From Tepidanaerobacter syntrophicus (lineage in GTDB: Bacteria; Bacillota; Thermosediminibacteria; Thermosediminibacterales; Tepidanaerobacteraceae): a stretch of 64,000 nt of DNA. Each line of letters begins with the position of its first letter. Position 1 is the first letter of the stretch. The stretch covers positions 62,001 through 126,000 of the forward strand of contig NZ_DF977002.1 of assembly GCF_001485475.2 (NCBI RefSeq), read 5' to 3'. A program made the translations under genes and the position numbers. This document shows, piece after piece, positions 27,059-34,648 of the stretch. The notes under the pieces are model-generated. The model ran no database searches, was not told the origin of the DNA, and saw only the letters and a program-made list of their open reading frames with translations.

Positions 27059-29418
27059 AAGAACTTCGGCCCTTCATTAATCGTTTTATATATTTTAACA
27101 TTTTGACCGGAAATTTTAAAGATTATAGCACCGCTGATATCAGTTCGAAAAATCCTTACATTGTTTTCGTCCAACCGATTTAAAACTTCCGGCGTCGGGT
27201 GGCCAAAATTATTATCCTCTCCTACCGAAATCACCGCACATGTCGGCTGAACTTTTTCAAGAAATTCCTTGGATGTAGATGATCTGCTGCCGTGATGGCC
27301 CACTTTAAGTACATCTGCTTTTATGTCAAGCCTCGATGCCACAAGCTCTCTTTCTACCTGGTATTCAAGATCTCCGGTAAAAAGAAAACTTATATCATTG
27401 TATTTCATTTTTAATACAACAGAGTTGTCGTTACTCGATTGGCTCCCTTGTGCAAGCGGATCGGGATTTAACACTTTAAAATGTGCACCGTCTACACTAA
27501 ATCTATCCCCTCTTTGAACTTTTAGCGTTTTGATTCCTCTTTTTCGTGCAATTTCTATCATCTCATTGTATATGTCAACGTCTTCAGGTACTCCATACAT
27601 AATAGCTCCAACGTTCATGGAATCCAAAACAGAAAGCAACCCTTTTGCATGGTCGTCATCAAAGTGGCTAAATATCACCAGGTCAATTTCTTTAATTCCC
27701 TTTGAATAAAGAAACGGAATCACTATATCTTCTCCAGTATCAAAGTCCCCTTCATAATACGGAGGAGCTCCTCCCCCATCAATTAAGATTGTTTTATTTC
27801 CTCTTGTTTTTATCAAAATGCAATCACCCTGTCCCACATCTACAAAAGTCACCTCGAAACTCTTGAAAGGCCCAGCAGAAAAAATCGCAATTATAACAAA
27901 TAAAATCAGTGCTATAGGCTTTTTCCATTTTACATTATTTTTCTCGCTTATCCCGGCAATCTGCAGAATATCAAATAAAAGGAGTAATAACAAAAAATAT
28001 AGGGCTATGATCAAAGGAGAAGGTGTAGAAATTATTACGGAAGCAAAGGGAAATTTAGATGCTGTCATTACAATTTTTTCAATAAGTTTTAGTAAAACAT
28101 ATGGAACCTTGATAAAAAAGGCTCCGACAGCAGGAAATAAGAGACCTGTAATCCCGGATACAAGTCCTGTAATTAGTGCAGCACTTGCCAGCGGCACTAC
28201 GAGAAGATTTGCAATAGATCCCGTAAGCGATATGCTGTTAAAATAGTAGGCGGCAAAAGGCGCTACTGCAAGTTGGGCTGAAATCATTACAGCCAATGGG
28301 TCTTTTAAAAAAGCCGGGATTTTATCAAAAAGTGCCTTTAGTTTCTCAAATAAAACGACAATCCCGCTGACCGCCGCATATGAAAGTTGAAAACTTATCG
28401 AAAAAAGATTTAACGGATTTATAATTAATAAAACTGTCGCAGAAAAACACAATGTGTTTATTGAATCGTTTTTTCTGCCAACAAGTTTTGAAAACATCAA
28501 AGTTATTATCATTATGGCAGCTCTAACCGCAGAAGGTGAAAGTCCTGCCATTGCACTATAAAATATCAGTGCGCCGGTTTTGCTCATAAAAGATATTACA
28601 GGTGGAAGTTTTAATTTATAAGTCAAGAATTCAAGAGCCCCATAAACTATGCCGGCATGAAGGCCGGAAACCGCCAAGATGTGCGCTGCTCCAACGTTTT
28701 TTACTGCTTTCATTGTATCTTTTGGAATTTCATCTTTTATCCCAAGAGTAATTCCCGTCATTATCGGAGAAATGTCCTCGGGAAGATGAAGGCTATAAAA
28801 TGCTGTAAGATGCTGTCTTAAAGAAAAAGCCGCTGCCATAAATGGGTTTTTCCGAGCCTCGGATATCTTTTCTACTTTATCAGAAAACATTTTGGCACCG
28901 ATGCCTTTTTGCAAAAGATATGCTCTGTAATCTATGCCATTTGGATTTCTCCTTTGCTGGGGCAATTTAAGCTTTCCCGAAAACTTTATTATATCACCAT
29001 AGTTATATATACTCTTGTCTTGATTAATAATAGTGGAAAGCCTGATTTTTCCGCTGGCAGGTATGTATTTCCTGTTTTGCAGCACAGAAGACACTTTTAC
29101 ATTATAAATAGCGCGATCGCCTTTTATGGTAGGCGTATCGTTTACTGTTCCTATTACGGTCTGTTGACTTCCTGTAAATTCAGCTATCGTGCCCTTAGAT
29201 GCTAAAATCCTAAAATTGCAGTAACAAATCCCTATTACAAAGATTAAGATGCCGGATAAGACTTTCCTTCTATTGTTTTTGTTTTGCACAATAGTTAAAG
29301 AAACTATTAAAGCCAAAATGATAACAACTGTAGCTATAATACTGATTTTCTCCCTATAAGCTGCTGCTATTATTCCTATGGAGAAATATGTAACAAAAAA
29401 TTGAAAGGGACGATGCAT
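27055..29418 (-). CDS. comEC: DNA internalisation protein ComEC/Rec2
   Basis: A 787-residue membrane protein that forms the DNA uptake channel. An N-terminal pair of helices and an OB-like DUF4131 domain (about 1-180) come first. The polytopic Competence domain (about 215-500) contains AVSGLHAGIVYGALEFL. A metallo-beta-lactamase domain follows, with FVDVGQGDCILI (about 523-534) and FSHFDDDHAKG (about 583-593). All three parts are present, so the gene looks intact. comEA, usually just upstream, is not found: the 150 bp upstream contain no gene. ATG start with AAGGAG. Confidence 0.95.
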   Translation of the reverse strand: MHRPFQFFVTYFSIGIIAAAYREKISIIATVVIILALIVSLTIVQNKNNRRKVLSGILIFVIGICYCNFRILASKGTIAEFTGSQQTVIGTVNDTPTIKGDRAIYNVKVSSVLQNRKYIPASGKIRLSTIINQDKSIYNYGDIIKFSGKLKLPQQRRNPNGIDYRAYLLQKGIGAKMFSDKVEKISEARKNPFMAAAFSLRQHLTAFYSLHLPEDISPIMTGITLGIKDEIPKDTMKAVKNVGAAHILAVSGLHAGIVYGALEFLTYKLKLPPVISFMSKTGALIFYSAMAGLSPSAVRAAIMIITLMFSKLVGRKNDSINTLCFSATVLLIINPLNLFSISFQLSYAAVSGIVVLFEKLKALFDKIPAFLKDPLAVMISAQLAVAPFAAYYFNSISLTGSIANLLVVPLASAALITGLVSGITGLLFPAVGAFFIKVPYVLLKLIEKIVMTASKFPFASVIISTPSPLIIALYFLLLLLLFDILQIAGISEKNNVKWKKPIALILFVIIAIFSAGPFKSFEVTFVDVGQGDCILIKTRGNKTILIDGGGAPPYYEGDFDTGEDIVIPFLYSKGIKEIDLVIFSHFDDDHAKGLLSVLDSMNVGAIMYGVPEDVDIYNEMIEIARKRGIKTLKVQRGDRFSVDGAHFKVLNPDPLAQGSQSSNDNSVVLKMKYNDISFLFTGDLEYQVERELVASRLDIKADVLKVGHHGSRSSTSKEFLEKVQPTCAVISVGEDNNFGHPTPEVLNRLDENNVRIFRTDISGAIIFKISGQNVKIYKTINEGPKFL

Positions 29419-29572
29419 TTATATAACTCCTTAAGATTTTATGAAAAGCCTTATAATCCTTACTTCTTCGGTGGTGTCTAAAATCCCTTTTTAAATTTAA
29501 AATTTAACTAGATAAAAAAGAGGAAAAACCAAATCTCTGGAGAATATATATTATAGAAAATAAATAATAAAC

Positions 29573-29740
29573 TTTTTAGGTGCCTGTAATATATTACGGG
29601 AGAATAGGGAATCAGGTGAAAATCCTGCAGCGGACCCGCCACTGTAAGCAGGGAGCTTTCACAATTGCCACCGAAGATACAAGTCTTTCGGGAAGGCGTG
29701 AATCAGCATTGAACTGCAAGCCAGGAGACCTGCCTAAAAA
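29573..29740 (+). ncRNA. Cobalamin (B12) riboswitch
   Basis: The leader contains the hallmarks of the adenosylcobalamin aptamer in order: P1 strand TTTTTAGGTGCC, the segment GGGAATCAGGTGAAAATCC, the core GCGGACCCGCCACTGTAA, and the B12-box side GCAAGCCAGGAGACCTGCC, closing with CCTAAAAA that pairs back to P1. A terminator hairpin begins about 30 nt downstream. An intervening TTTAGGA can pair with the TCCTAAGA in the 5' arm of that terminator, giving a plausible antiterminator. It controls cobT about 110 bp downstream, presumably switching it off when cobalamin is abundant. Confidence 0.95.
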
Positions 29741-29768
29741 TGTTTATGAGTCTTTAGGATGATGGCAA

Positions 29769-29804
29769 AGTCCTAAGATTGAACTTTCAATCTTAGGACT
29801 TTTT
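29769..29804 (+). terminator. Riboswitch expression-platform terminator before cobT
   Basis: A 14-bp perfect stem (AGTCCTAAGATTGA / TCAATCTTAGGACT) with a 4-nt loop, followed by TTTTTATTTT. Its 5' arm overlaps the candidate antiterminator partner of the riboswitch. Confidence 0.93.
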
Positions 29805-29849
29805 ATTTTACTACAAAATTATTTATTTACCCTAAGGAGGTAATTTGAA

Positions 29850-30902
29850 ATGGACAAGATTGAAGAAACAATTCAAAAAATCGGTCCTTTGGACCAAGAT
29901 GCTATGAAAAAAGCCCAAGCTCGATTAGATGATCTTACAAAACCCCAGGGAAGCTTAGGCATGTTGGAAGCTATTGCAAAACAGATAGCCGGTATAACGC
30001 GCACTCCTATACCTGATTTACCAAAAAAAGCCGCAATTTTAATGGCAGGCGATCATGGAATCGTAAAAGAGGGGGTAGCTCCTTTTCCTCAGGAAGTCAC
30101 ATCCCAAATGCTGTTTAACTTTGTAAACGGTGGAGCTGCCATGAGTGTCCTTACGCGGCACGAAAACGCTAAATTATATGTGGTAGATGTAGGAGTTGCC
30201 CAAGATTTGCCGGACGTGCCTAATATTATAAAGAAAAAGGTTGCCTATGGCACAAGAAACATGGCAGAAGGTCCTGCAATGACTCGTCAAGAAGCCGTCA
30301 AGGCAATCGAGGTAGGCATAGAAGTGGCTGAAATGGCTATAAACGAGGGTGCCGGTTTGACAGCTATAGGTGAAATGGGTATAGGAAATACTAGCCCAAG
30401 TTCTGCTATCGTTGCGGCATATAGTAAAATGCCGGTTAGAGAAGTGGTAGGCAGAGGCACTGGAGTAGATGACGAAAGACTTAAAATAAAAATATCCGCC
30501 ATCGAAAAAGCTCTATCTGTAAATAATCCTGACCCCAGCGATCCGTTAGATGTCCTGTCTAAAGTCGGCGGACTTGAAATAGCAGGTCTTGCAGGGGTAA
30601 TACTTGGATGCGCGGCAAACCGCGTTCCGGTCATCATCGACGGATTTATCTCAGGCGCAGCGGCACTTATTGCAGCACAAATAGCGCCTCTTGCAAAAGA
30701 TTATATGTTGGGTTCTCACCTTTCTGAAGAACCTGGTCATAAAGTGATACTTGACTTTCTAGGCATCAAACCTATCTTGATTATGAACATGAGGCTTGGT
30801 GAAGGCACCGGAGCCGCCCTTGCAATGAATTTAGTAGATGCAAGTCTGAAAATATTAAGGGAAATGGCTACATTTAGTGAAGCCGGTGTTTCTTCAAAAT
30901 AA
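29850..30902 (+). CDS. cobT: Nicotinate-nucleotide--dimethylbenzimidazole phosphoribosyltransferase
   Basis: A 350-residue CobT making alpha-ribazole phosphate for the lower ligand of cobalamin. Conserved elements: KPQGSLGMLEAIAKQIAGI (about 31-49), MAGDHGIVKEGVAPFPQEVT (66-85), GEMGIGNTSPSSA, and the catalytic Glu in RLGEGTGAALAM (about 318). ATG start after AAGGAGG. It is the only cobalamin gene in the window and directly follows a B12 riboswitch, suggesting a role in salvage or remodelling (inference). Confidence 0.98.
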   Translation: MDKIEETIQKIGPLDQDAMKKAQARLDDLTKPQGSLGMLEAIAKQIAGITRTPIPDLPKKAAILMAGDHGIVKEGVAPFPQEVTSQMLFNFVNGGAAMSVLTRHENAKLYVVDVGVAQDLPDVPNIIKKKVAYGTRNMAEGPAMTRQEAVKAIEVGIEVAEMAINEGAGLTAIGEMGIGNTSPSSAIVAAYSKMPVREVVGRGTGVDDERLKIKISAIEKALSVNNPDPSDPLDVLSKVGGLEIAGLAGVILGCAANRVPVIIDGFISGAAALIAAQIAPLAKDYMLGSHLSEEPGHKVILDFLGIKPILIMNMRLGEGTGAALAMNLVDASLKILREMATFSEAGVSSK

Positions 30903-30931
30903 AAAGATATATAAAGTTCACGCTATCTTGC

Positions 30932-30966
30932 ACAAACGGCCACTCATTTTGCGAGTGGTCGTTTGT
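30932..30966 (+). terminator. Probable terminator hairpin after cobT
   Basis: ACAAACGGCCACTC and GAGTGGTCGTTTGT pair over 14 bp (one G-U) with a 7-nt loop, 30 bp after the cobT stop. Only a weak T-rich tract follows (GTATATAATTTT), so termination efficiency is uncertain. Confidence 0.6.
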
Positions 30967-31070
30967 ATATAATTTTATGTATACAAGCTGCTCTTTATTT
31001 TAAAGGTTCAATACTGTATAATTTATTCAAAAAGGCCTAACAAAATACTCAAAATTTCAGGAGGAGTTTT

Positions 31071-31433
31071 ATGTTTTTCTTTGGCATTTTTGGAATCCAA
31101 CAAAAAGAGCGTACAATTAAAGAATTTGATAATGTAATTTGCCCTGAATGTGGTAAGCTCACCAGGGCAGAACTTTGGGAGTCATTTACATACTTTCATT
31201 TTTTCTTTATACCTATTTTTAAATGGAATCGTCAGTATTACATTAAATTAAGGTGCTGCGGAGCCATATTCATGGTAGACCCGGATTATGCCAAAGAGCT
31301 GAAGCGAGATGGTGAAATAGATTTCAACCGTCTTAAAAAGATAAAAATACCAAAAAATATTTGCCCGAATTGTGGAAGCTTTATAAATCCAAGCTTTGCT
31401 TATTGTCCTTTTTGCGGACAAAAGCTGCTTTGA
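31071..31433 (+). CDS. Small zinc-ribbon protein of unknown function
   Basis: A 120-residue protein with two four-Cys zinc sites: CPEC...CC (Cys 24, 27, 62, 63) and CPNC...CPFC (Cys 98, 101, 112, 115). Between the first two cysteine pairs lies an aromatic stretch (FHFFFIPIFKWNRQYYI) that could sit against a membrane. The architecture resembles the zinc-ribbon_15-type proteins common in Firmicutes; no function is known. ATG start after AGGAGGAG. Its last 34 bp overlap the 3' end of dapB on the other strand. Confidence 0.82.
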   Translation: MFFFGIFGIQQKERTIKEFDNVICPECGKLTRAELWESFTYFHFFFIPIFKWNRQYYIKLRCCGAIFMVDPDYAKELKRDGEIDFNRLKKIKIPKNICPNCGSFINPSFAYCPFCGQKLL

Positions 31434-32173
31434 ACCAAATCATCCATAGAGTAATATCCCGGTTTTTGGGCTGCGGTAAACCTTATCGCTTTAAGAGCTC
31501 CGGAGGCCAAAACTTTCCTAGATGTCAAGTTATGTGAAATTGATATGGTCTCATCTTCTCCTATAAAAAGAACAGTGTGTTCCCCGACCAAATTACCGCC
31601 GCGAATGGAATGTATTCCGATTTCGTTTTTGTCACGCTTTTTTCTGACATCTGCTCTATTATAGACATAAAAAGCATCTTTGCGCACTTTTTTTACAGAA
31701 TCAGCAATCATAAGTGCTGTGCCGCTTGGCGCATCTATTTTTTGATTATGGTGCTTTTCAATAATCTCAATATCGTGGTCTGTGAGAACTTCAGTCATTT
31801 GCCTTGTTATGTTGGAAAGTAGCGCTATTCCAAGGCACATATTATGCGAAACAAATACCGGCACGGATTTTGCGGCATTATGAAGCATCTCCTTATGCTC
31901 ATCTGTAAGTCCGGTAGTCCCTATAACAAGTGCTGCATTTTTTTCTACAGCATATTTTGTAAGATTTTTTATAGCAGAAGGATTTGAAAAATCTATTATT
32001 ACATCAGGTACCTCAGGAATTTTATATAAGTCATCATAAATTTTTAAATTCTCGCTGCCTTTTGCAAATAAATCGAATCCTCCTATAACTTTTATATCAT
32101 CTGATGTGTTTATAAGGTCTGTAACGGCCTGTCCCATTTTACCCCCAGCGCCGCTTACTACTACTTTTATCAT
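31400..32173 (-). CDS. dapB: 4-hydroxy-tetrahydrodipicolinate reductase
   Basis: DapB reduces HTPA in lysine/diaminopimelate synthesis using NAD(P)H. Start at ATG 32173 (257 residues), preceded by AAAGGAGG; an upstream in-frame ATG at 32218 would only add a non-homologous leader. Nucleotide-binding GAGGKMGQAV (8-17), GTTGLT (85-90), and catalytic EKHHNQKIDAPSGTA (His 141/142, Lys 145). The C-terminal tail beyond YYSMDDLV is a few residues longer than usual and forms the overlap with the convergent zinc-ribbon gene. It is not clustered with dapA here. Confidence 0.96.
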   Translation of the reverse strand: MIKVVVSGAGGKMGQAVTDLINTSDDIKVIGGFDLFAKGSENLKIYDDLYKIPEVPDVIIDFSNPSAIKNLTKYAVEKNAALVIGTTGLTDEHKEMLHNAAKSVPVFVSHNMCLGIALLSNITRQMTEVLTDHDIEIIEKHHNQKIDAPSGTALMIADSVKKVRKDAFYVYNRADVRKKRDKNEIGIHSIRGGNLVGEHTVLFIGEDETISISHNLTSRKVLASGALKAIRFTAAQKPGYYSMDDLVQSSFCPQKGQ

Positions 32174-32329
32174 ACCTTTAACCTCCTTTAAGTTGCGACA
32201 ATTATTCATTATCAACAATAAAAATTATAATTATTTGTAATAATACCACGTTACTTTTTATTATTCAATAACTATTTTTATATAATTTTAATGCATTTTT
32301 TAAATTTTATATAACAGAAAACATAGAGG

Positions 32330-32410
32330 ACCAGCTAACACAGGGACGGTTCGAGACCGCTGAAAGTACACAGAGACCAGCTAACTACATGAACACAGAG
32401 ACCAGCTAAC
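32330..32410. repeat. Three copies of an 11-bp direct repeat beside the IS110 element
   Basis: GACCAGCTAAC occurs at 32329-32339, 32375-32385 and 32400-32410 (within about 1 bp). The second and third copies sit in a longer shared ACAGAGACCAGCTAACTA. The spacer between copies 1 and 2 contains GGGACGGTTCGAGACCG. The 312-bp gap 32219-32530 otherwise holds only AT-rich sequence and the dapB upstream region. Probably degenerate REP-like material next to the insertion element. Confidence 0.8.
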
Positions 32411-32530
32411 TAAAGTCAAGTCATTTTTTAAAAATAAATTCTAAGAAAAATAGGTATAACAAAGAAGCCTTTAAAAATAACAAACATTTTTACAAAGGCA
32501 AGGAAAAATATTCGCATTTAACATCATAAT

Positions 32531-33787
32531 TTAAGCAGCTTTTGAACGATAAAGCTTAATTTGTTCTTCAGGAGTAATCATAACAAACGGATGCTTGTTT
32601 TTAAGAACCGAAAATATTATTCTAACCAGCTTATTCATTACTGCGCCTAAAGCTTGTTTTTTAGGTTTAGACTTGATCTTCTTTTGGTAATAGTCATAGA
32701 TAACCGGATTAACGCATCTTGCTTTGGAATCTTTTCTAACGGATATAGTGGCCGCAATATAAAGAGCCTTGCGTATATAGGCAGAGCCCCTCTTGGTAAA
32801 TTTATTTTTAGTTCCAACAAAATTACCTGATTGTTTGACACTTGGGTCAATGCCGCAATAAGCCACCAATTGTTTAGCGTTATTAAACCGGCTGATATCG
32901 CCAACCTCGCTTACAATAACAGATGACAGCCTTTTACCAAAGCCCGGAATACTGCTGATTAAAGAAACCTCAGGTATGGTAATTGCAAGCCTTTGAATCA
33001 TCTCATCTAGCTCTGTAAGCTTATCGTTTAAATACTTTAAGTTTTGAGCGTAAATACAGATGACATCATACAGAGCACTTAAAGTTATTCCGGTTTCTTT
33101 AGCATCTTTTGCGCATTGAATAAGCAACTGGTACTTATCTAGAGCATATTTTAAAGACCTTCTGGAGCAAGAACGAATTAAGCTTGCAACATCCTCCTAA
33201 GGCGAGCTTAAAAGCGCATCCGGAGAAGAATATCTTGCAAGCAGTTCAACACAAGTCTTGGAAGAAATGTTAAAAATCCTTGTAAAGCCCGGCAAAACTT
33301 GATCAACAGCAGCTGTTAACTGATTTAGCATACTTATCCTTTGTTCCGACAATGAAAAGTAAGCCCTGGACAATACCTTAAGATTTGCTATAGAATCATC
33401 AAAGGGGCGATGCTGCTGTAAATCACAAACGAAATAAAGCCTGGCCAATTCTTCTGCATCTGCTTTATCATTTTTTACTTTTCGAATCGAAGAATTTTTG
33501 ATAGAATGAGATTGAAGTGGATTAACTAAAAATACTTCAAACTCATTCTTACCAAATAAGTGGACTAGGCGTGTAGAATAGTGTCCGGTGGATTCCAAGA
33601 CGATTACTGGCCTATTTTTAAAAGCCTTCTCCACCTTTTTTAATTTTTCTAAGACAAAATCCAATCCCTCTTTTGTGTTAAATGCTTTAAATGGCTCCAA
33701 ATATTTTTTGCCATCAGGAGAAAGAACACAGTAGTAGCAAAAATCTTTAGCTACATCGACACCAACTACAGGGTTAACATTATTCAT
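32531..33787 (-). pseudogene. IS110-family transposase interrupted by an in-frame TAG
   Basis: Read as one 418-codon frame this is a full-length IS110 transposase: N-terminal RuvC-like DEDD domain (VVGVDVAKDFCYY with first Asp, VIVLESTGHYS, KVKNDKADAEELARL) and C-terminal Tnp_20 domain (ISSIPGFGKRLSSVIVSEVG, then SGNFVGTKNKFTKRGSAYIRKAL with the candidate Ser nucleophile). A single TAG at 33197-33199 follows RYSSPDALLSSP. The codons after it (EDVASLIRSCSRRS...) stay in the same frame for 24 codons up to the part otherwise seen as a separate ORF. So it is a nonsense mutation, not a frameshift. The start is ATG 33787 with GGGGGTTGG upstream. Confidence 0.9.
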
Positions 33788-33963
33788 AAAAACCAACCCC
33801 CAAACAAATATTGTAGAAGGATTATCCATTTCGCTGCCAAAGTTTACAGCCTTGCACGTTAAGCGGGAATAAGCAAATCCCAACCAGCCAAAACGTATAT
33901 ACTTTTTGAAATGGATTAATAGTCTTTGTGCCGGGTATAGAAAAAATCTTCCCTGGGACGGTT
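33788..33963 (-). ncRNA. Candidate bridge-RNA region of the IS110 element
   Basis: About 176 nt of noncoding sequence lie between the presumed left end and the transposase ATG. In the IS110 group the left-end segment upstream of the transposase encodes the bridge RNA that pairs with target and donor DNA (established for IS621). The size fits. The minus strand shows possible short stems, for example around GGGATTTGCTTATTCCC. I could not fold it or identify guide loops, so this is a positional hypothesis only. Confidence 0.35.
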
Positions 33964-34060
33964 GCATTAATATCCTTCAAAAACATTATACTATACTAGA
34001 AAGCTAATATTCGGGTTTTGCTGCATTAAAAAATGGATAACCCTTCTATCTCATATTACA

Positions 34061-34107
34061 AGGGACGGTTCTTTTGTGTTGTCTGACAACACAAAAGAAC
34101 CGTCCCT
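34061..34107. repeat. Perfect 47-bp REP-like palindrome (GGGACGGTTC family)
   Basis: Two 23-bp arms, 34061-34083 and 34085-34107, are perfect reverse complements around a single central T. The outer part is AGGGACGGTTCTTTTGTG. The same GGGACGGTT core appears at 32343 and 33955, flanking the IS110 element. It lies 49 bp upstream of the promoter of the next gene and could fold into a long hairpin in any transcript crossing it. It resembles dispersed palindromes I know from clostridial genomes (not searched). Confidence 0.93.
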
Positions 34108-34155
34108 CTGTGCTATGAGTGCGATGCCTTTCTGCTATCTTGCGGAATTTTTCAT

Positions 34156-34185
34156 TTGACAAAAGAGGCGCCTGATGCCTATAAT
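34156..34185 (+). promoter_or_regulatory. SigA-type promoter of the MazG-like small gene
   Basis: Consensus TTGACA (34156-34161), 18-bp spacer and consensus TATAAT (34180-34185), 35 bp before the GTG start. Confidence 0.85.
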
Positions 34186-34220
34186 AGAAGAAAGATATAC
34201 TATTGCAAGGGGGAGTCCAA

Positions 34221-34616
34221 GTGAAAGATCTTGACTTGGAAGAATTTCAGAATACTGTCACAAATTGTTTAGTCAGACATAAAAGTATCATAGATGTGCT
34301 TGCAAAAATTGATGAAACTTCTGCAAGGGTTAACCGTGCCATATCCAAGTCAGTTACCAGCTGCGGTTGTATACAGATAAACGCAAAAAAGCAGCAGATC
34401 CCCGCTGACATAAGTCTTTGCGAATTGGCTTCATATATGGAAACTCATCTTGACGGGAAGCTTTGCGAAAACTGCAGAGAAGTAATCGAACAGGAAATAG
34501 GAAACCATCTTTTTTATATTGCTGCACTTTGTAATCTTTTAGACCTTAGCCTCAAAGATATTCTGTATGAGGAAAATGAAAAGTTATCAACATTAGGTAT
34601 ATACAATCTATCCTAA
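34221..34616 (+). CDS. Conserved Firmicutes protein resembling a degenerate MazG-type helical domain
   Basis: A 131-residue protein of unknown function. GTG at 34221 is preferred over an in-frame TTG at 34203, because AAGGGGGAG lies just before it. The N-terminal half is helical with TSCGC (Cys 48, 50) at the end. The C-terminal half reads CENCREVIEQEIGNHLFYIA (82-101), followed by ALCNLLDLSLKDIL. This resembles the EIGDxLxYLAxLAxxLGIDLEDIL helix pair of MazG-type NTP pyrophosphatases, but the metal-binding Asp of ExxD is Asn 95, so catalysis is doubtful. The cysteines C82/C85 and C48/C50 could bind metal. The gene has its own consensus promoter and a strong terminator shared with convergent radA. 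Family names such as DUF1573 have been attached to similar proteins because of the SCGC motif (from memory). Confidence 0.75.
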   Translation: MKDLDLEEFQNTVTNCLVRHKSIIDVLAKIDETSARVNRAISKSVTSCGCIQINAKKQQIPADISLCELASYMETHLDGKLCENCREVIEQEIGNHLFYIAALCNLLDLSLKDILYEENEKLSTLGIYNLS

Positions 34617-34644
34617 AAAGCCGACTGAGTTTGCTCGGCTTTTT
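34615..34644 (+). terminator. Bidirectional terminator between the MazG-like gene and radA
   Basis: AAAAAGCCGA and TCGGCTTTTT form a 10-bp stem with a 10-nt loop directly after the stop codon. On the plus strand it is followed by ATTTT. On the minus strand it also ends in TTTTT and lies 5 bp after the radA stop, so it can serve both genes. Confidence 0.9.
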
Positions 34645-34648
34645 ATTT

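Larger units (their letters stand above)
32343..33963 (-). mobile_element. IS110-family insertion element (boundaries approximate)
   Basis: A region of about 1.6 kb carrying an IS110-type transposase on the minus strand and noncoding segments at both sides. Its transposase lacks terminal inverted repeats nearby, as expected for IS110. The sequence GGGACGGTT is present in the same orientation at 32343-32351 and 33955-33963. I use these as provisional outer limits, though they may be pre-existing REP-like target repeats rather than true ends. The element lies between dapB and a small conserved gene and appears not to interrupt a coding sequence. Confidence 0.75.

Noticed and set aside
29580-29762. 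60-codon ORF across the leader of cobT
   Set aside because: It lies entirely within the cobalamin riboswitch, and its open frame has no coding features.
32531-33127. Separate second transposase gene
   Set aside because: It is the C-terminal half of the same IS110 transposase, in the same frame after one TAG.
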